A DNA stretch of 64,000 bases from Ananas comosus (GCF_001540865.1 NC_033635.1:8484321-8548320); one strand, 5' to 3'; counted from the stretch's first letter, positions 47,571 through 59,619 are shown. The notes: a model not told the origin generated them from the sequence alone. Numbers and translations are program-made.

Positions 47571-47754
47571 GAAAGTCCTTAGCTCAAAATTGCTATTTCC
47601 AAAAATTCTCATTTTTGGTCCTTGAGCCTCTTATTCACTTCTAATCATCCCCAAACCCTTAAATCTCATTTTGAGTATTTTCTTTAAATTATTTCTCTAT
47701 TATGCTTTGTCGGATTTGGCCAAAGTCATAATTGCAAAAGTTCGGTATATTACA

Positions 47755-49533
47755 ATGATCATGACCGACTTCAAAGGAAGTGGTCAACAAGCGTGAGGGG
47801 TAATTGACAACCGAATTGACCGTTGGATTTGAGACCCGCCGAATGGCCTTCTTCGTGGCGGACACTAGTAGCCACTGCAATCTATCAACGAATGTGTGCC
47901 CTTGACTTTCCATAGGAAGCTATTCTAGTAGGTCGGGGATTATGTTGAGGAGATCGCGGCCGAAGGAAGGACATAATTGGTGGATGTGAACATGGGGGAA
48001 ATTGACCATGTGAATTGGGTCGAAGCAGACTCAGACCAGATCTCATTTGTTCGTGTCATCAAAGAGAGAGTACAGCTAGTACTCGAACCAAAAGTGCTAG
48101 CGACAGCCAAAGAGCCGCCGGCTTGGTTAAAATGGAATGTCATGAGCCAACAGCTGAGGGTCTAAGGGAGCTTCAACATAAAATGCCGGCCGAAGGAGTC
48201 AGCCACTTTAAGGATTCGGCTTTTGCGGTCGCTGAGGAAACCGAGGTGAATGATCCGGCTCAAGGAGCTGATGATAAGGAAAAAGGGCCAACCTGAAGAT
48301 TTAGCCAAGAATAGAAGGCCAAACGAAATAATGGCCTCGGCCGGTAAGGCCGACTGGTTGGACAAGAAGAATCGGCCACAAAAATCCAGGCCGAAGCAAG
48401 TTTCGTGGAAGAATCGCTGATCAAGGTCGGTGAGAAGAGGTTGGAGACTCAAGATCCATTGATCAAGATAAATCTATGGTTCGGACGAAAACAAATGGCC
48501 GACCTTCATTAGTGTAAGACTTTCAGCACAACAACAGGGGGAGTTGATCGAGCTGCTAAAGAGATACATGGATTTCTTTGCTTGGAGTTATGAAGAAACA
48601 TCAAGACTTAGCCAAAAGATTGTAGAACATAGGCTCCCTATAAAAAAAGGATTTAGGCCTTATAAGCAGCCGGCTCTTAGGTTTAAGCCAAGTATTGTAA
48701 TACAAATAAAAGATAAAATTGAAAACTTTTTGAGAGTCGGCTTTATTAGAGTGGCTCCCTATGTCGACTGGATGTCCAACTTTGCTCCAGTGCATAAAAA
48801 AGGCAAACTTAGGGTTTGTATCAATTTTAGGAACTTGAACACGGCTATGCCTATTCCTTTATAGATGGTCATACTGGTTAAATCAAATTTTTATGGCTGA
48901 AGAAGACGTATCAAAAACGGCTTTCAGATACCAGGGGTCCATTGGGATCTTTGAATGGATAGTGATGCTCTTCAGCTTAAGAATGCCAGGGTCACTTATC
49001 AGCGGGCAATGAATTTTATCTTTAATGATCGGTAAAATTTTGAAAGTTTACATCGATGATATCATAGTAAAATCCAAATCTGAGACCGATCACTAAGCCA
49101 ATCTGAAATTAGCTTTCAAACGCATGAGGAAATACAATTGAAAAAAGAATCCTTTGAAATGCACAATTCGAGGTATCGGCTAAAAATTTTCTCAATTTCT
49201 TGGCACATTGGAGAGGAATTGAGATAGATAAAAATAAGGAAAAGGCGATTATATAATTACCGCTACCCAAAACCAAGAAAACATCACAAAACTTATTGGG
49301 AAAGATAAACTATTTGAAATGGTTTATATCAAATCTGGCTTGGAGAATAGGAGTGATTACCCTATTGTTTTGGCTAAAGAGTCAGGAAGAAATTATATGG
49401 AAAGAGGAGCATCAAAGAGCCTTCGAGAATATTAAAGGATATTTGGTGAAATCCCCAATGCTTATCCCTCCTAAACAGGTACAACCGATTAAACTATACA
49501 TCTCGGCTGTGGAGGAGAATTTGGGATGCCTAC
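47755..49533 (+). pseudogene. Tat-like Ty3 pol fragment (protease end, RT, RNase H start)
   Basis: After a MAFFVADTSSHCNL block near 47842 (protease C-terminus), RT appears: MIELLKRYMDFFAWSYEE at 48544, EHRLPIKKGFRPYKQPA, VDWMSNFAPVHKKGKLRVC and INFRNLN. The frames then shift: FMAEEDVSKTAFRYQGSIG near 48890, VTYQRAMNFIFND near 48990, VYIDDIIVKSKS at 49038-49073 with intact catalytic aspartates, LLGKINYLKWFISNLAWR near 49290 and the start of RNase H (LYISAVEENLGCL). This resembles Tat/Ogre-type RT rather than the chromovirus-type RT at 3890. About 40 residues are missing after INFRNLN, and several stops and shifts are present. Confidence 0.88.
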
Positions 49534-51608
49534 TGTGAGGTACCGAACTTCTAAAATTATGAAGTTACGGTACACATTTGGTTAGAGAGCCATTTGAATG
49601 GTTCCGGTGAGATTCGGTGAAGTTCGGGTGCATTCGGGCGTTTCGGTGTGCGTAGGCGCGAAAATGGAACCCGAAAGGCTATGTTGGAACGTGAACTAAA
49701 TCCGGCATTAGCGCGGATAAAAAGATGATGTAGTTACGCTCGAAAATCTGTTTTGGGGGTCTCGGTTCGATTAGAAGTGAATCGGAGACCCACGGAGCGA
49801 AACGGACAAAACGGAGCAAAATTGGAGAAAGCTGAAATTTGCAGTTTTTCGGGATCCTCGGGGTCGGGACCCTCGGGGTCCGGACCCTGACTCCAAGGTC
49901 CGGACCCCGAGAGCGAAAAACGCCCAGTTCGGGTTGTTGCAAGGTTGGAGAAGTTGAGGGGCTTATTAGCATATTGTTACAAAAGGAGAGGTTAAGAGAG
50001 GGCTTCTCTCTCTTTCTCTCATTCCCTCACCCTCCCAACACCGATTCTCTCTCTCTCTCTCTTAACATGAAGAAAAAAAAGAGAAAGAAGAAGGAGAGAA
50101 AGAAGAAGAAGAGGAAGAAGGAGAAGAAGATCAAGAAGGAGATCTTCATCATCTCCATCTTCTTCCTTGGCTTTGGAGAAGCTTGTAGAGGTAAACATCT
50201 TGACCTCTAATGGTAGATCTTTAATGGTTGATTTAAATACCCTATAAATGAATTTAGTAGACTCCTTTGATGCTAGATAAATGTTTATTGCATAAATCGG
50301 AGATCGATTTGGAGTATTTTACAATAACTGCGTCCTAGGGCATCAAAAATGGGGTTTTGGTATATATGATGGTTTGATCTCAATTAACCCTACGTAAACC
50401 TAATTGCTAGGTATTCTGACGCGTTGGCGAAGTCGGCTTGGCGATTCGTCGAGTCTACGCGAAGTTATAAGGAAAACGGACGTTCGGAGCTTCGTTTCCG
50501 CCTGGAGGGCCGAGGCGACGTCCGAAAATTATGAAATTGGATCCCGAGAACTGTAGCACATAACCAAAGACCTATAATTTTCGGGGCTGCGAAGCGGCGC
50601 ACGGTTGGTGCACAATTACGAGTTCGGGCCGAGTCGGATAGCGGGTGCCGCGGGCGGCTGATTGCAAGTAACTACAAGCAATCAGAACGCGATAACAGGT
50701 GGGTTGTGCTTACCGAAGCAACTAGGTCACCTCCATGTCAAAATGGAACATGAAATTCGTGTTGATGCATATGTATAGGCATGATAATGTTGTAGATGGG
50801 TTAAAGCATATAAGTATTATGTATGCTAATTGATGGTGCATGTTGATGCATTAGAGTGCATGCTAGTTGATAATTGTATATTAATGCATCGGAATTATAT
50901 GCTAGATGATGAATACGTGATGACATAATATAGAGATGCTAAATGAAATACTTGATTGGATGTTGATATACATATGCATAGTGAGATATGTGCTAGGGAC
51001 ATTTGGCATTTTGATATCGTGTTGGATGATTTGGCATATTAACATTATGAGAATGTATGCTAGAGGATAATGTTTAGTGACATTATGAAAATATGTAGCT
51101 ATAAACTCGATGTGGACAATTAGGTGTCAAGTAGATCGAGTGGCACTGAATCTAGTATATGAAACATAGGGTGGACATGAATGACAACAAACCTAGTGTT
51201 ATTAACATAGGTCGGATGTGAACCTAGAGTCGAGAACCTAGGATGAATAAGAATGACATCTAACCTAATGTCGTGGACCTAGGGTAGATCGAGTGGCATT
51301 AACCTAATGTCATGAACATAGGTTGAACAGAATGAACCTAGAATCAGGATCTAGGTAGGTTGATATTGAACCTAGTGTTGATAAACATAGATTGACATCG
51401 AATCTAGTGTTGTTGAACCTAGAGTTAATAAGATCTAGGTAGAGAGGTACTAAACCTAGTTTAAAGAACATAGGTTGTGGATTGAACCTAGAAGTGAATG
51501 AGCCTAGGTTATGTGATAAGGGCATTAAACCTAGAGTCAGCTAGACCTAGGGTGGAATGTGCATTGGACCTAGATAGGTCGATACTATAGGGTTTGAGAT
51601 TACCCAAG
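49534..51608 (+). mobile_element. LTR A type, plus strand, interrupted
   Basis: It starts TGTGAGGTACCGAAC inside the RNase H codons of the Tat-like fragment and follows LTR A (13207) closely. It has GGTCCGGACCC palindromes (49855-49912), the CCCAGTTCGGGTTGTTGCAA motif, a GA/CT tract (50000-50140) and CCTAGTGTT repeats (51110-51600). It stops where LTR B begins at 51609; CCAAG at 51604-51608 would be that insertion's TSD. The continuation is in the gap. Confidence 0.85.
49855..49912 (+). repeat. GGTCCGGACCC palindrome array
   Basis: Three or four units, GGGTCCGGACCCTG and AGGTCCGGACCCCG among them, within 60 bases. Confidence 0.8.
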
Positions 51609-51942
51609 TGTCACGCCCCGGGACCGATACCAATTTGGCCCGACCTGAGCACGTCAAACAGACGCCGAACGGACAGAGTTTCCCCTATCCGCCCAAGGCT
51701 CATCACATGTACATTTTCATCAATAGAGAAAAGCACTAGCGGAAACATACACAAACGGCTTACACGAAGGTAAGCAATAGCCATTAGTGAAAGAAAAAGG
51801 AAACTAAACATTCACTTGTACTATGATTCATTTTTGATCATATACATTGCATTCATCTTCGAGTTCCTTACATTTCATTACATAATTTCAACATTTCTTT
51901 CTTACATCACATTTACCTCAAAATAAGCTTTACATTCTTTTC
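51609..51942 (-). mobile_element. LTR B, minus strand, start only
   Basis: It starts TGTCACGCCCCGGGACCGAT and includes the GACGCCGAACGGACAGAG block of the B terminus. The remainder is in the gap. Confidence 0.8.
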
Positions 51943-52851
51943 NNNNNNNNNNNNNNNNNNNNNNNNNNNNNNNNNNNNNNNNNNNNNNNNNNNNNNNNNN
52001 NNNNNNNNNNNNNNNNNNNNNNNNNNNNNNNNNNNNNNNNNNNNNNNNNNNNNNNNNNNNNNNNNNNNNNNNNNNNNNNNNNNNNNNNNNNNNNNNNNNN
52101 NNNNNNNNNNNNNNNNNNNNNNNNNNNNNNNNNNNNNNNNNNNNNNNNNNNNNNNNNNNNNNNNNNNNNNNNNNNNNNNNNNNNNNNNNNNNNNNNNNNN
52201 NNNNNNNNNNNNNNNNNNNNNNNNNNNNNNNNNNNNNNNNNNNNNNNNNNNNNNNNNNNNNNNNNNNNNNNNNNNNNNNNNNNNNNNNNNNNNNNNNNNN
52301 NNNNNNNNNNNNNNNNNNNNNNNNNNNNNNNNNNNNNNNNNNNNNNNNNNNNNNNNNNNNNNNNNNNNNNNNNNNNNNNNNNNNNNNNNNNNNNNNNNNN
52401 NNNNNNNNNNNNNNNNNNNNNNNNNNNNNNNNNNNNNNNNNNNNNNNNNNNNNNNNNNNNNNNNNNNNNNNNNNNNNNNNNNNNNNNNNNNNNNNNNNNN
52501 NNNNNNNNNNNNNNNNNNNNNNNNNNNNNNNNNNNNNNNNNNNNNNNNNNNNNNNNNNNNNNNNNNNNNNNNNNNNNNNNNNNNNNNNNNNNNNNNNNNN
52601 NNNNNNNNNNNNNNNNNNNNNNNNNNNNNNNNNNNNNNNNNNNNNNNNNNNNNNNNNNNNNNNNNNNNNNNNNNNNNNNNNNNNNNNNNNNNNNNNNNNN
52701 NNNNNNNNNNNNNNNNNNNNNNNNNNNNNNNNNNNNNNNNNNNNNNNNNNNNNNNNNNNNNNNNNNNNNNNNNNNNNNNNNNNNNNNNNNNNNNNNNNNN
52801 NNNNNNNNNNNNNNNNNNNNNNNNNNNNNNNNNNNNNNNNNNNNNNNNNNN
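51943..52851. other. Assembly gap (909 N)
   Basis: A non-round gap length suggests an estimated size. It hides the rest of LTR B and the continuation of LTR A. Open frames predicted across it are meaningless. Confidence 0.95.
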
Positions 52852-52965
52852 CGCACTGTGATTACAACAAAGCCAAAACCAAGAACACTTGCAACTGTAG
52901 CTAAGCAAGGTTTAAATGTGAGAGCCCCGTTTTATCTTCTTATATTAATCCAAAATGATAAACAA
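52852..52965. other. Short AT-rich segment after the gap
   Basis: It matches neither adjoining LTR by eye. Too short to assign. Confidence 0.4.
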
Positions 52966-53650
52966 GCCCCGGGACCGCTACCAATTTGGTACGATCCGGG
53001 CGCGTCGAACAGACGCCGAACGGACAGCACCTCCCCTGTCCGCCCAAGGCTAAACAACAGGATCATGTACAACAAGTTCCCAGGAAATCAACTTGAATAC
53101 ATACATGATCAAAACAATAGCGAGGGCACAACCAGTGCCGAACATTACAAGACCAAGCATCACAAGTATAAACAAGTGAATAAAAGAGAGATATTCACTA
53201 AACCACTATTTATAAAGGATAATTGCTCCAAAATCCCCCAACTCTTGAAATTCGCATTCCAGTCCCTTCAACATCTCTCTCGTAGAAAGATCCCCGCTCG
53301 TAAACACCGATTGCATTGAAAAAGCAAATTCAACGCGGAATAAAGGCCCTCACAGCGATAAAAACCTATTTTTCTTGAAAATCGTGTATTGAACATAAAA
53401 TCCGTCAGCGCCATTGTTTCCGGCACAGTCGGACCATCGAAAATGAGCTATTGGATCGCCCAGAATGTAGTCCGATTTGCGTCCGAAGCCGACCTCTCTC
53501 CTTTGTCATCGCCAGAAACACGGGTTACTATTCACTTTAAGTGAAAAGTAATAATCGTGTAAAAACTTTATTTTAAATCCTTTTTCGCTGAAATTTGACG
53601 GGCAAGCATAAAATTAAAATACACTCGATAACATTTAAAAAATTGTCAAA
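52966..53650 (-). mobile_element. LTR B terminal fragment plus LTR-like remainder, minus strand
   Basis: Bases 52966-53194 are the LTR B terminus lacking the first six bases TGTCAC, and are almost identical to 36021-36249. The sequence after 53194 differs from every other LTR B copy. With phrases such as AATTGCTCCAAAATCCCCCA it resembles the 5' part of an LTR in reverse (compare 47440), but I cannot place its end. Confidence 0.5.
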
Positions 53651-54411
53651 CGTACATAGCAAAAAAAAAATCTGTCCTCAAAAGAATCGGATTGAAGATA
53701 TTTTGTCTAATAGACTTACAGTTAATTAACTGGTATTGTCAAAGGAATGCTGAAACAGGAAAATGAGTTTTGCCTTTCACCAAATAAAATATCCTCTGAA
53801 AAGAACTAGATGCCAAAATAAGTGTTAAGCTTTTTGCAAAATAACCATGCAGTTGCTGCCATGTAGATTTCCCGGTTTAGGTCCATGATTTGTATGTTGT
53901 TGTGTACTACCTTATTTTCACCATGGGCTTATAGATTTGTAAATGTAGTTATAAATTTTGAAACAACGAATCAAGGATTGCCTGTGCTGGCCATGCCACC
54001 CCGTGTAAAGGCAGTACCGACACACATAACAATTGGATTCCAACGTAGGCTTGTAACGTGCTAGTTGTGTGCTGTGGTGTGCCACTGTCACACTGTCGGT
54101 ACGCCATTCACACGAACATGCTGGCATACAATACTTTATCTGAGGCACACTAGCACACCTAGTGGCATGGTAATCGTTAGATCAAATGCAGGGTAAAGAT
54201 GGAGAGTAATGCTCAGAAGCATCTATGCGTCATTAGCTTCAGACTTATACATTTTTTAGAATGAGACACATCAAGAGATGTTGATCAGATCTTGAGAGTT
54301 GCCAATGAAATCTTATTTCTCATTTCTCCGCTGCTTTATATCATGAAAAAAGAAATCCTCTCAAGTTATGTTTTGCTAAATCTTGCTATCTATTTTCGTG
54401 TTACTTCACAG
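53651..54411. other. AT-rich sequence, probably intron of the SAP-domain gene
   Basis: No coding block is recognised. It ends in a T-rich stretch and TTACTTCACAG, a good 3' splice site for the exon at 54412. Confidence 0.4.
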
Positions 54412-54701
54412 TAAAGAAGATAAGCCAGAAAGATCGACGAAGACCAAAGTGAAGCAAAATGCTGACAAGGATGAGATAACTGCAAAGGTATATTTAAGGA
54501 ACTTTTCGGATGTCTTTTCATATTTGCAGATGAGGCTTATAGATAAAATTTGGACTCTCTTAGGTAATAAATCTCCACAAAAGAGGTGAGCTTGAATCCC
54601 TTACTGTTGCTGATTTGAAGTGCTTTCTCACCACAAAAAAAGCAAAAGTTGGAGGGAAGAAGGAAGACCTTCTCCGTCGAATAATCGACATGCTTACTTG
54701 A
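54412..54701 (+). CDS. Terminal exons of a SAP-domain protein
   Basis: Exon 54412-54487 encodes a charged linker (KEDKPERSTKTKVKQNADKD, then EITAK). A 76-base intron with GT...TTAG ends follows (54488-54563). The last exon 54564-54701 encodes VINLHKRGELESL, then TVADLKCFLTTKKAKVGGKK and EDLLRRIIDMLT, and stops at TGA. The last exon is a SAP domain (L.V..LK..L.......GKK..L..RI), a helix-extension-helix DNA/RNA-binding motif found in repair, chromatin and RNA-processing proteins. A C-terminal SAP also occurs in Ku70, but this sequence is not close enough to that family for a name. The frames join in phase 0 and no stop interrupts them, so this looks like a real host gene. Upstream exons are not visible in the window and may have been displaced by the retrotransposons. 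Confidence 0.6.
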
Positions 54702-55315
54702 ATTGGTCTTGTCCTGTCTCAATCATATGTTTTCCACATGTACATCCTTTCATTCTTCTTTTATTCACTAAATGCGTCTACTAGTTATGCATTGATTGTT
54801 TTTTGTTGTTGTTTTTGAAATTCTCTTAAATACTAATGATTTTCTCTTTTCTACTGTGATATTCCTCCTTATGAGATTTAAATTTGCAATAACTAATTGT
54901 ACTAGGCACTACAGATCAATGTTCATGGATATTGAAAGTACACAAAGAATAGAAGTTAAAGCTCTAACAGAATGAAAAGTCTTTGATAAGTCAATCAAAA
55001 CGAGATAAGTCAATCAAAACGAGACAATCAAAACGAGATGCATATATTTCTCTTTTTAAGGAGATTTAAATCCTTTACGTTTGATAAAGCTTTCGAATTG
55101 ATATAATAGATCACTAACTTATCCCTCCATGTGGCTTCACCACTTCTGCATCAGTAGATGAGCTCGAAGATGAGCTCAAAGTTTTACGAAAGAAATATCT
55201 TTCTTTGACCTCTCTCTAGTATAGTAGGATATAGAGATAGTAGAAAGAAATATGTGAGTTATGTTGTTATATTCATGATGGACAGGCTCACTATTTATAG
55301 GCATCATGGTCCTAA
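54702..55315. other. 3' flank of the SAP-domain gene
   Basis: AT-rich, likely 3' UTR and intergenic. Contains a 17-bp AAGTCAATCAAAACGAG tandem at 54984-55039, about three copies. Confidence 0.5.
54984..55039. repeat. Short tandem repeat AAGTCAATCAAAACGAG
   Basis: Two full and one shortened unit. Confidence 0.8.
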
Positions 55316-56268
55316 GGGCGCATTTGATTCGCATTATGAAAGATTACTGGGAATAAAAAGATGCTCAAAGATCTTATTCCTACTAATCCTATGCTAAGCA
55401 TGCGGCATTCTGATGTTTGGTTCGTACGGTCATATTATTTAAAATTACAAAAATATATAATTAATATTTGTTTCGTTAATTAATTTCAGATAATGGTATC
55501 AGAAATTTCAACATCGTTTTAGAAACAACCGGATAAGATATTAATGATAAGTAGTAATAAATAAAATAGACAGTTAATATACTTTTTTCTTTTCAAAAAT
55601 AATGAAAATTTTGATTTTAGCTAGATTGAGAGAGCTTAGCTGAGAGAGAGAGAGAGATAAAATTTGAGGTTAAAGGAAAAGAGTTTAGATTAGAAAGAGT
55701 TTTTTAGGTTAGAGTTGTGAAGAGATAAAAAGAGAGGAAGAACTTAGCTTAAAGAGAGATTTGAGGTTAGAGAGAGCGACAGAGTTGAGATTTTTAGAGA
55801 GAGGAAGAGAGAGCATGGATTAGAGAGAGCATAATTAAAGAATAGGAAGAGAGATCGAGTTGAGGTTAGAGGGAGAGAGTTGAGATTTTAGAAAGAGAGG
55901 AAGAGGGAGCTTAGCTTAGAGAGAGAACAAGAGCTTAAATTTAGAGAGAGAAAGATAAGGTTAGAGAGAGATATGAGGTTATAGAGTAAAACAAAATATT
56001 ACCAACTAGCTGGGGGGTAGGGACAAAGAAAAAGAGTGGGTTGGATTAAACATATTATGATACCCTAGGCTGGCCAATCTATTAATATAAAGATACCTAC
56101 TCTCCCCCAGAGGAATGAGATTAGTACTTTGAGAAGAATCTCAAATTCCGGGTAAATCTAACATTACCAACTAGATTACATAATGCGTTTAGCTAAATAC
56201 TATCATATTGTGTTATTCCTATTAGATTACTGGAAATCTTAAACAGATAGCGCGAACCAAACACACCC
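55316..56268. mobile_element. Tourist/PIF-Harbinger-like non-autonomous element
   Basis: The left end is GGGCGCATTTGATTCGCATT and the right end reverse complements to GGGTGTGTTTGGTTCGCGCT, the usual Tourist-type terminal motif. TAA flanks both ends (55313-55315 and 56269-56271), the 3-bp TSD of this superfamily. The interior has no transposase and holds a GAGAGAG-rich region (about 55630-55990) with TTAGAGAGAGA and TTGAGGTTAGAG words repeated. Confidence 0.75.
55630..55990. repeat. GA-rich imperfect repeats
   Basis: Repeats of GAGAGAGAG interspersed with GCTTAGATTAGA-like words inside the Tourist-like element. Confidence 0.75.
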
Positions 56269-56271
56269 TAA

Positions 56272-56983
56272 GAGTTACAAAAATTGAAAGGTTATATATA
56301 GGTAACTGCTGTTTAGTGGTTAGCTCAAAGTTTGTGAGTTATTGTAAAACCTGAGATTTTTATTGTAAAAGTTCTTAAGTCAGGGGTTATTTGTGTAAAA
56401 TCTAACTCTTCGAAAGTAATAAAATGAACTATTGTGTTGACTTAAATGTAATTTAGACCTGTGTGTAGTTTACAGGGAATTGTTGTGAATTTGGTGCTGA
56501 AATTGGGATTTTAAATAAAGGTTGAAATCGAAATTTCTCCTCAGTTCGCGTTTGGCGTGAGATTTTTATGTGAATTTTTCTGGAGTTTTGGAAATAAAAA
56601 ATATAGTGTTAAACTACACTCGAAGACGAATGTTTGAAGCCAAGTTTCGTAGAAAATCAGAATTTCGAACAAAAAGTTACGGGAGTCTGAAATTGGGTTT
56701 CGCGCAGTTTTCATGCGTGGGTCCAGTTAATTTGAAATCGAGAAAGGTTTTTATGCAAAATTTTGAGGCAAATTTGAAAGTGTATGGCTTGCACGTAAAT
56801 TCTGAAGTTGAGATCATGAGGAAGGTACTTTCACAGAAGTCGGGGACTTACAGACAATTCGACATTCATGTTTATAAATCGTTGACAATTAGTCTAGGGT
56901 TTTCCTTTTCGCATTTTCTTGTAATGCTAGCCATCCTTCTCCGGTCGCCAACCTCTTTTCCCTTCACCGGTCTTCCCATATAG
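56272..56983. other. Unassigned sequence
   Basis: A 137-codon frame (56570-56983) is open but shows no domain I know. Its end overlaps the next LTR start and its content resembles LTR sequence. I do not call a gene. Confidence 0.4.
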
Positions 56984-58450
56984 TGTATCGAACTTCTACA
57001 AATTATGGAGTTCTAGTAAAAAGTAGCCTAAAAGGCTATCTGAATAGTTTCGGCGAGGTTCGGGGAGTATTTGAGTGTTTTCGGCACAAATCGGGTGCGG
57101 AAACGAACTTTGAAAAGTTAAATCTGCCAAAAGTTGTAGATTTTGCATTGTGTACGGGTACTAAAATTGGGTATCGAAATACAATATAAATGGAGAAAAA
57201 TCAGCTCTCGAGTTTTGAGAAACGCAAGCTGAGTACGGGTACTGATTTGCCATATTTGCCATATTCCGGTACTGATTTTTGAGTACCAGAACACAATAGA
57301 AAATCTAAAAATCCAACATTCGGGTTCTGAGGAACTGGCAGGTGAGCACCAGAACTACAGGCCCGTGTTCCGATACGCAAATTCGTGTACTGGTACGCAG
57401 TGCTGCGAAATGAAGTTTTTGACTGGTTGCAAATATAGGGATTTAGGGGACTTAAAGACAATTGTTGCAACCCTTTTTTGTAGGAGATCACAGCCCCTCG
57501 TCTCCATTTGGATACAAGAGGAAACACGTCCTCTCTCTTTTTGTCTCCTTCTCCTCTCTCTAGATCATCTCCAACCCTTGGAAATTTGTGGAAATCAAGC
57601 TTGGGAGAAGCTTTTGCAGGTGGAGAACCTTCTGCTTGAGCAAAGAGTTGGCGAGCTTTTGGGTAAATATAAGATTTTGGGATTTAAGGTTAGGGTTTTG
57701 GATTTAAACCTTATAAATCGGTTTTTATCAAACCCTAGGTTAATTTAGGCTACAAATTATAGAGATTAGCAAATGAAATTAAATTTTGCTATGAATTTAA
57801 TTTTGCTATGAATTTTGAAAAACCCTAGGTTAAAATTGGGTTTTTGGATTTGAAGTGCTTAGAAATTATTTGACCCTTTAAAGTCCTAATTGGTGATTAG
57901 GGAAACTTGAGGGACAACTTGATTTCAAGAAATAAAAATGTTTTAAGGGTTGAAAGAGGTAAGGAACTATTTTTGTTGTTGTAGGGCAAGAAAGCTTGGA
58001 GCTAAGCTTATAGCCAAAGAGAGCCTAATTACAAGTGTCTACAAGCAATTAGGAGTGTATTAAGATGGGTTATGTTTCACCGAAGTGATTAGGATGCTTC
58101 CACGTCGAAAGAGTAAAATTTAATATTGTTTTATTTGACGCATGTAATGGTAGTTAATCGGTAAATATGACTATAGGAATCATATGTTACTAGATAAAAT
58201 TAACTACCATTGGACAACAACAATAGGCATGGGAGACATATAGGTATGTATTTGTATGTATAACTAGATATGGACAATAAGATAGGTTGACATTCTCGAG
58301 GGACATTAGAGAACTCAACATGTGATCAAACAAGGACTAGATGTCAAACAAATCATGAATTCTAGGTGTGGACAATTAGAATAAGAAAGAACATGATTGG
58401 GTGTTAAACCTAGTGTTATTGAACATAGGTGGTAAACATAAGGATGTCAA
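56984..58450 (+). mobile_element. LTR, plus strand, 5' part only
   Basis: It starts TGTATCGAACTTCTACAAAT, resembling the LTR A start. It includes GTACGGGTACTG and CCGGTACTG units (57230-57395) at the usual palindrome position and GTGTTATTGAACATAGGT near 58420. It switches near 58450 to sequence in the opposite LTR orientation. Confidence 0.65.
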
Positions 58451-59464
58451 GTCTAATCCATTCCTCAACTATAAGGAAACAATGTACATATGACCCTTAA
58501 CTCTAAGGTTGTTATGTCATAATGCCGCTACCTCTATTTACTTGCATTCTTTAACCTTTACTAATGTCATATACACTACTTTGTTCTTGTACTCACTCAT
58601 TGATGCCACACTTGTTTTCTAAGTGTCCACACTAGCATATCTTGACTCATTGATGCCACTCTCTATAATTATGTCAACATGTCACTTTTGTTCTCCAAAG
58701 CTACTAAGTTCTAGTCATTTCTCATGCATACATAGGGTAAATAAAATTCTCACATTCTTACAAGCATTTCACATGCATTTGAACTCACAACATGCAAAAG
58801 AAGCTTACAATTACCCTACTATGCAATATGTTCAAATACATACATATGCTCAAATGTGACACTTTAGACATAAAAGGAATTTCGAGGTCCTTGGAATACA
58901 CCACCCACCTTAGATGGTTGAAAGGATGCTACGGTGAATTTCTTGGGATTTTTGAAGCTTTACTTTTTCGCCTGCGGCAAAACGAAGCCAAATTAGGCTT
59001 TTTCTCAATAACTCCATCTAAACCTTTTCGTAACGTCAAACGGAGTTGTCCCACGCATTGAGAATACCCCTAATTAGGTTTCTACAAGGTCAATTTGTCT
59101 TAGAAACACTCGGAGGCAAAAGCCCCAAATTGGGTGCCCTAATGTCACCATTTGCAAAATCCTAGGTTTTGATCTCTAAAACAAACAAAAGAGAGCTTGT
59201 CCCACATCTAGGAGTTCATTTAAAACCATCTAAACCAATTCTAGGGCTTAGAATGTAAACCCTAAAAATCCACCATTAGAGCACATGAAGAAAACTAGGG
59301 TTTTCATGTGTTCTAAGCCATTACTAGGTTTCTATATTCATTAGAAGATCAAAACCTAGTTTTTCTAGGACAAACCCAAAACCTAACCTAGGTTTTCATG
59401 AAAACCTTACCTTGGCCCAAAGCTCCCCAAGGTCCTTCTTGTTGGAGAGATCCCAAGCCTCCAA
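58451..59464 (-). mobile_element. LTR, minus strand, partial
   Basis: Order and wording follow the minus-strand LTRs at about 41340-42250 and 46700-47300 (ATGCCACA-type words, CATGCATTTGAACTCACAAC, later GGTTTTCATG runs). Its end is cut by the LTR inserted at 59465. TCCAA at 59460-59464 would be that insertion's TSD. Confidence 0.6.
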
Positions 59465-59619
59465 TGTAACACACTGGACTTTTGCAAACTGCGAGGTTCG
59501 AGTGATTGGATGTGTTTCGAGCTTTTCCACACTTGGTGGAGGGTCGTGGGATGTTTTCCGACCTAAAAAGTTCGAAAACCCGAGTTTTGGACGAGTCCTG
59601 AGAGTTTTCACTCTCGGGG

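Larger units (their letters stand above)
45601..47754 (-). mobile_element. LTR, minus strand, truncated at its 3' end
   Basis: Reading the minus strand it starts TGTAATATACCGAAC at 47754. It contains GGTCCGGACCC-type palindromes (47470-47570), CT tracts (47325-47400), CCTAGGTTCA repeats, an AACCACACATACCC minisatellite and a stem-loop near 45635. It stops at about 45601 against the integrase fragment, with U5, PBS, gag and RT missing. A deletion fused the LTR to integrase. Confidence 0.8.

Noticed and set aside
51913..52908. 331-codon ORF
   Set aside because: It is made of N bases in a gap.
54412..54701. Naming the SAP-domain gene as Ku70
   Set aside because: A C-terminal SAP fits Ku70, but the linker and helix residues do not match what I know of plant Ku70 closely enough. 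Left unnamed.
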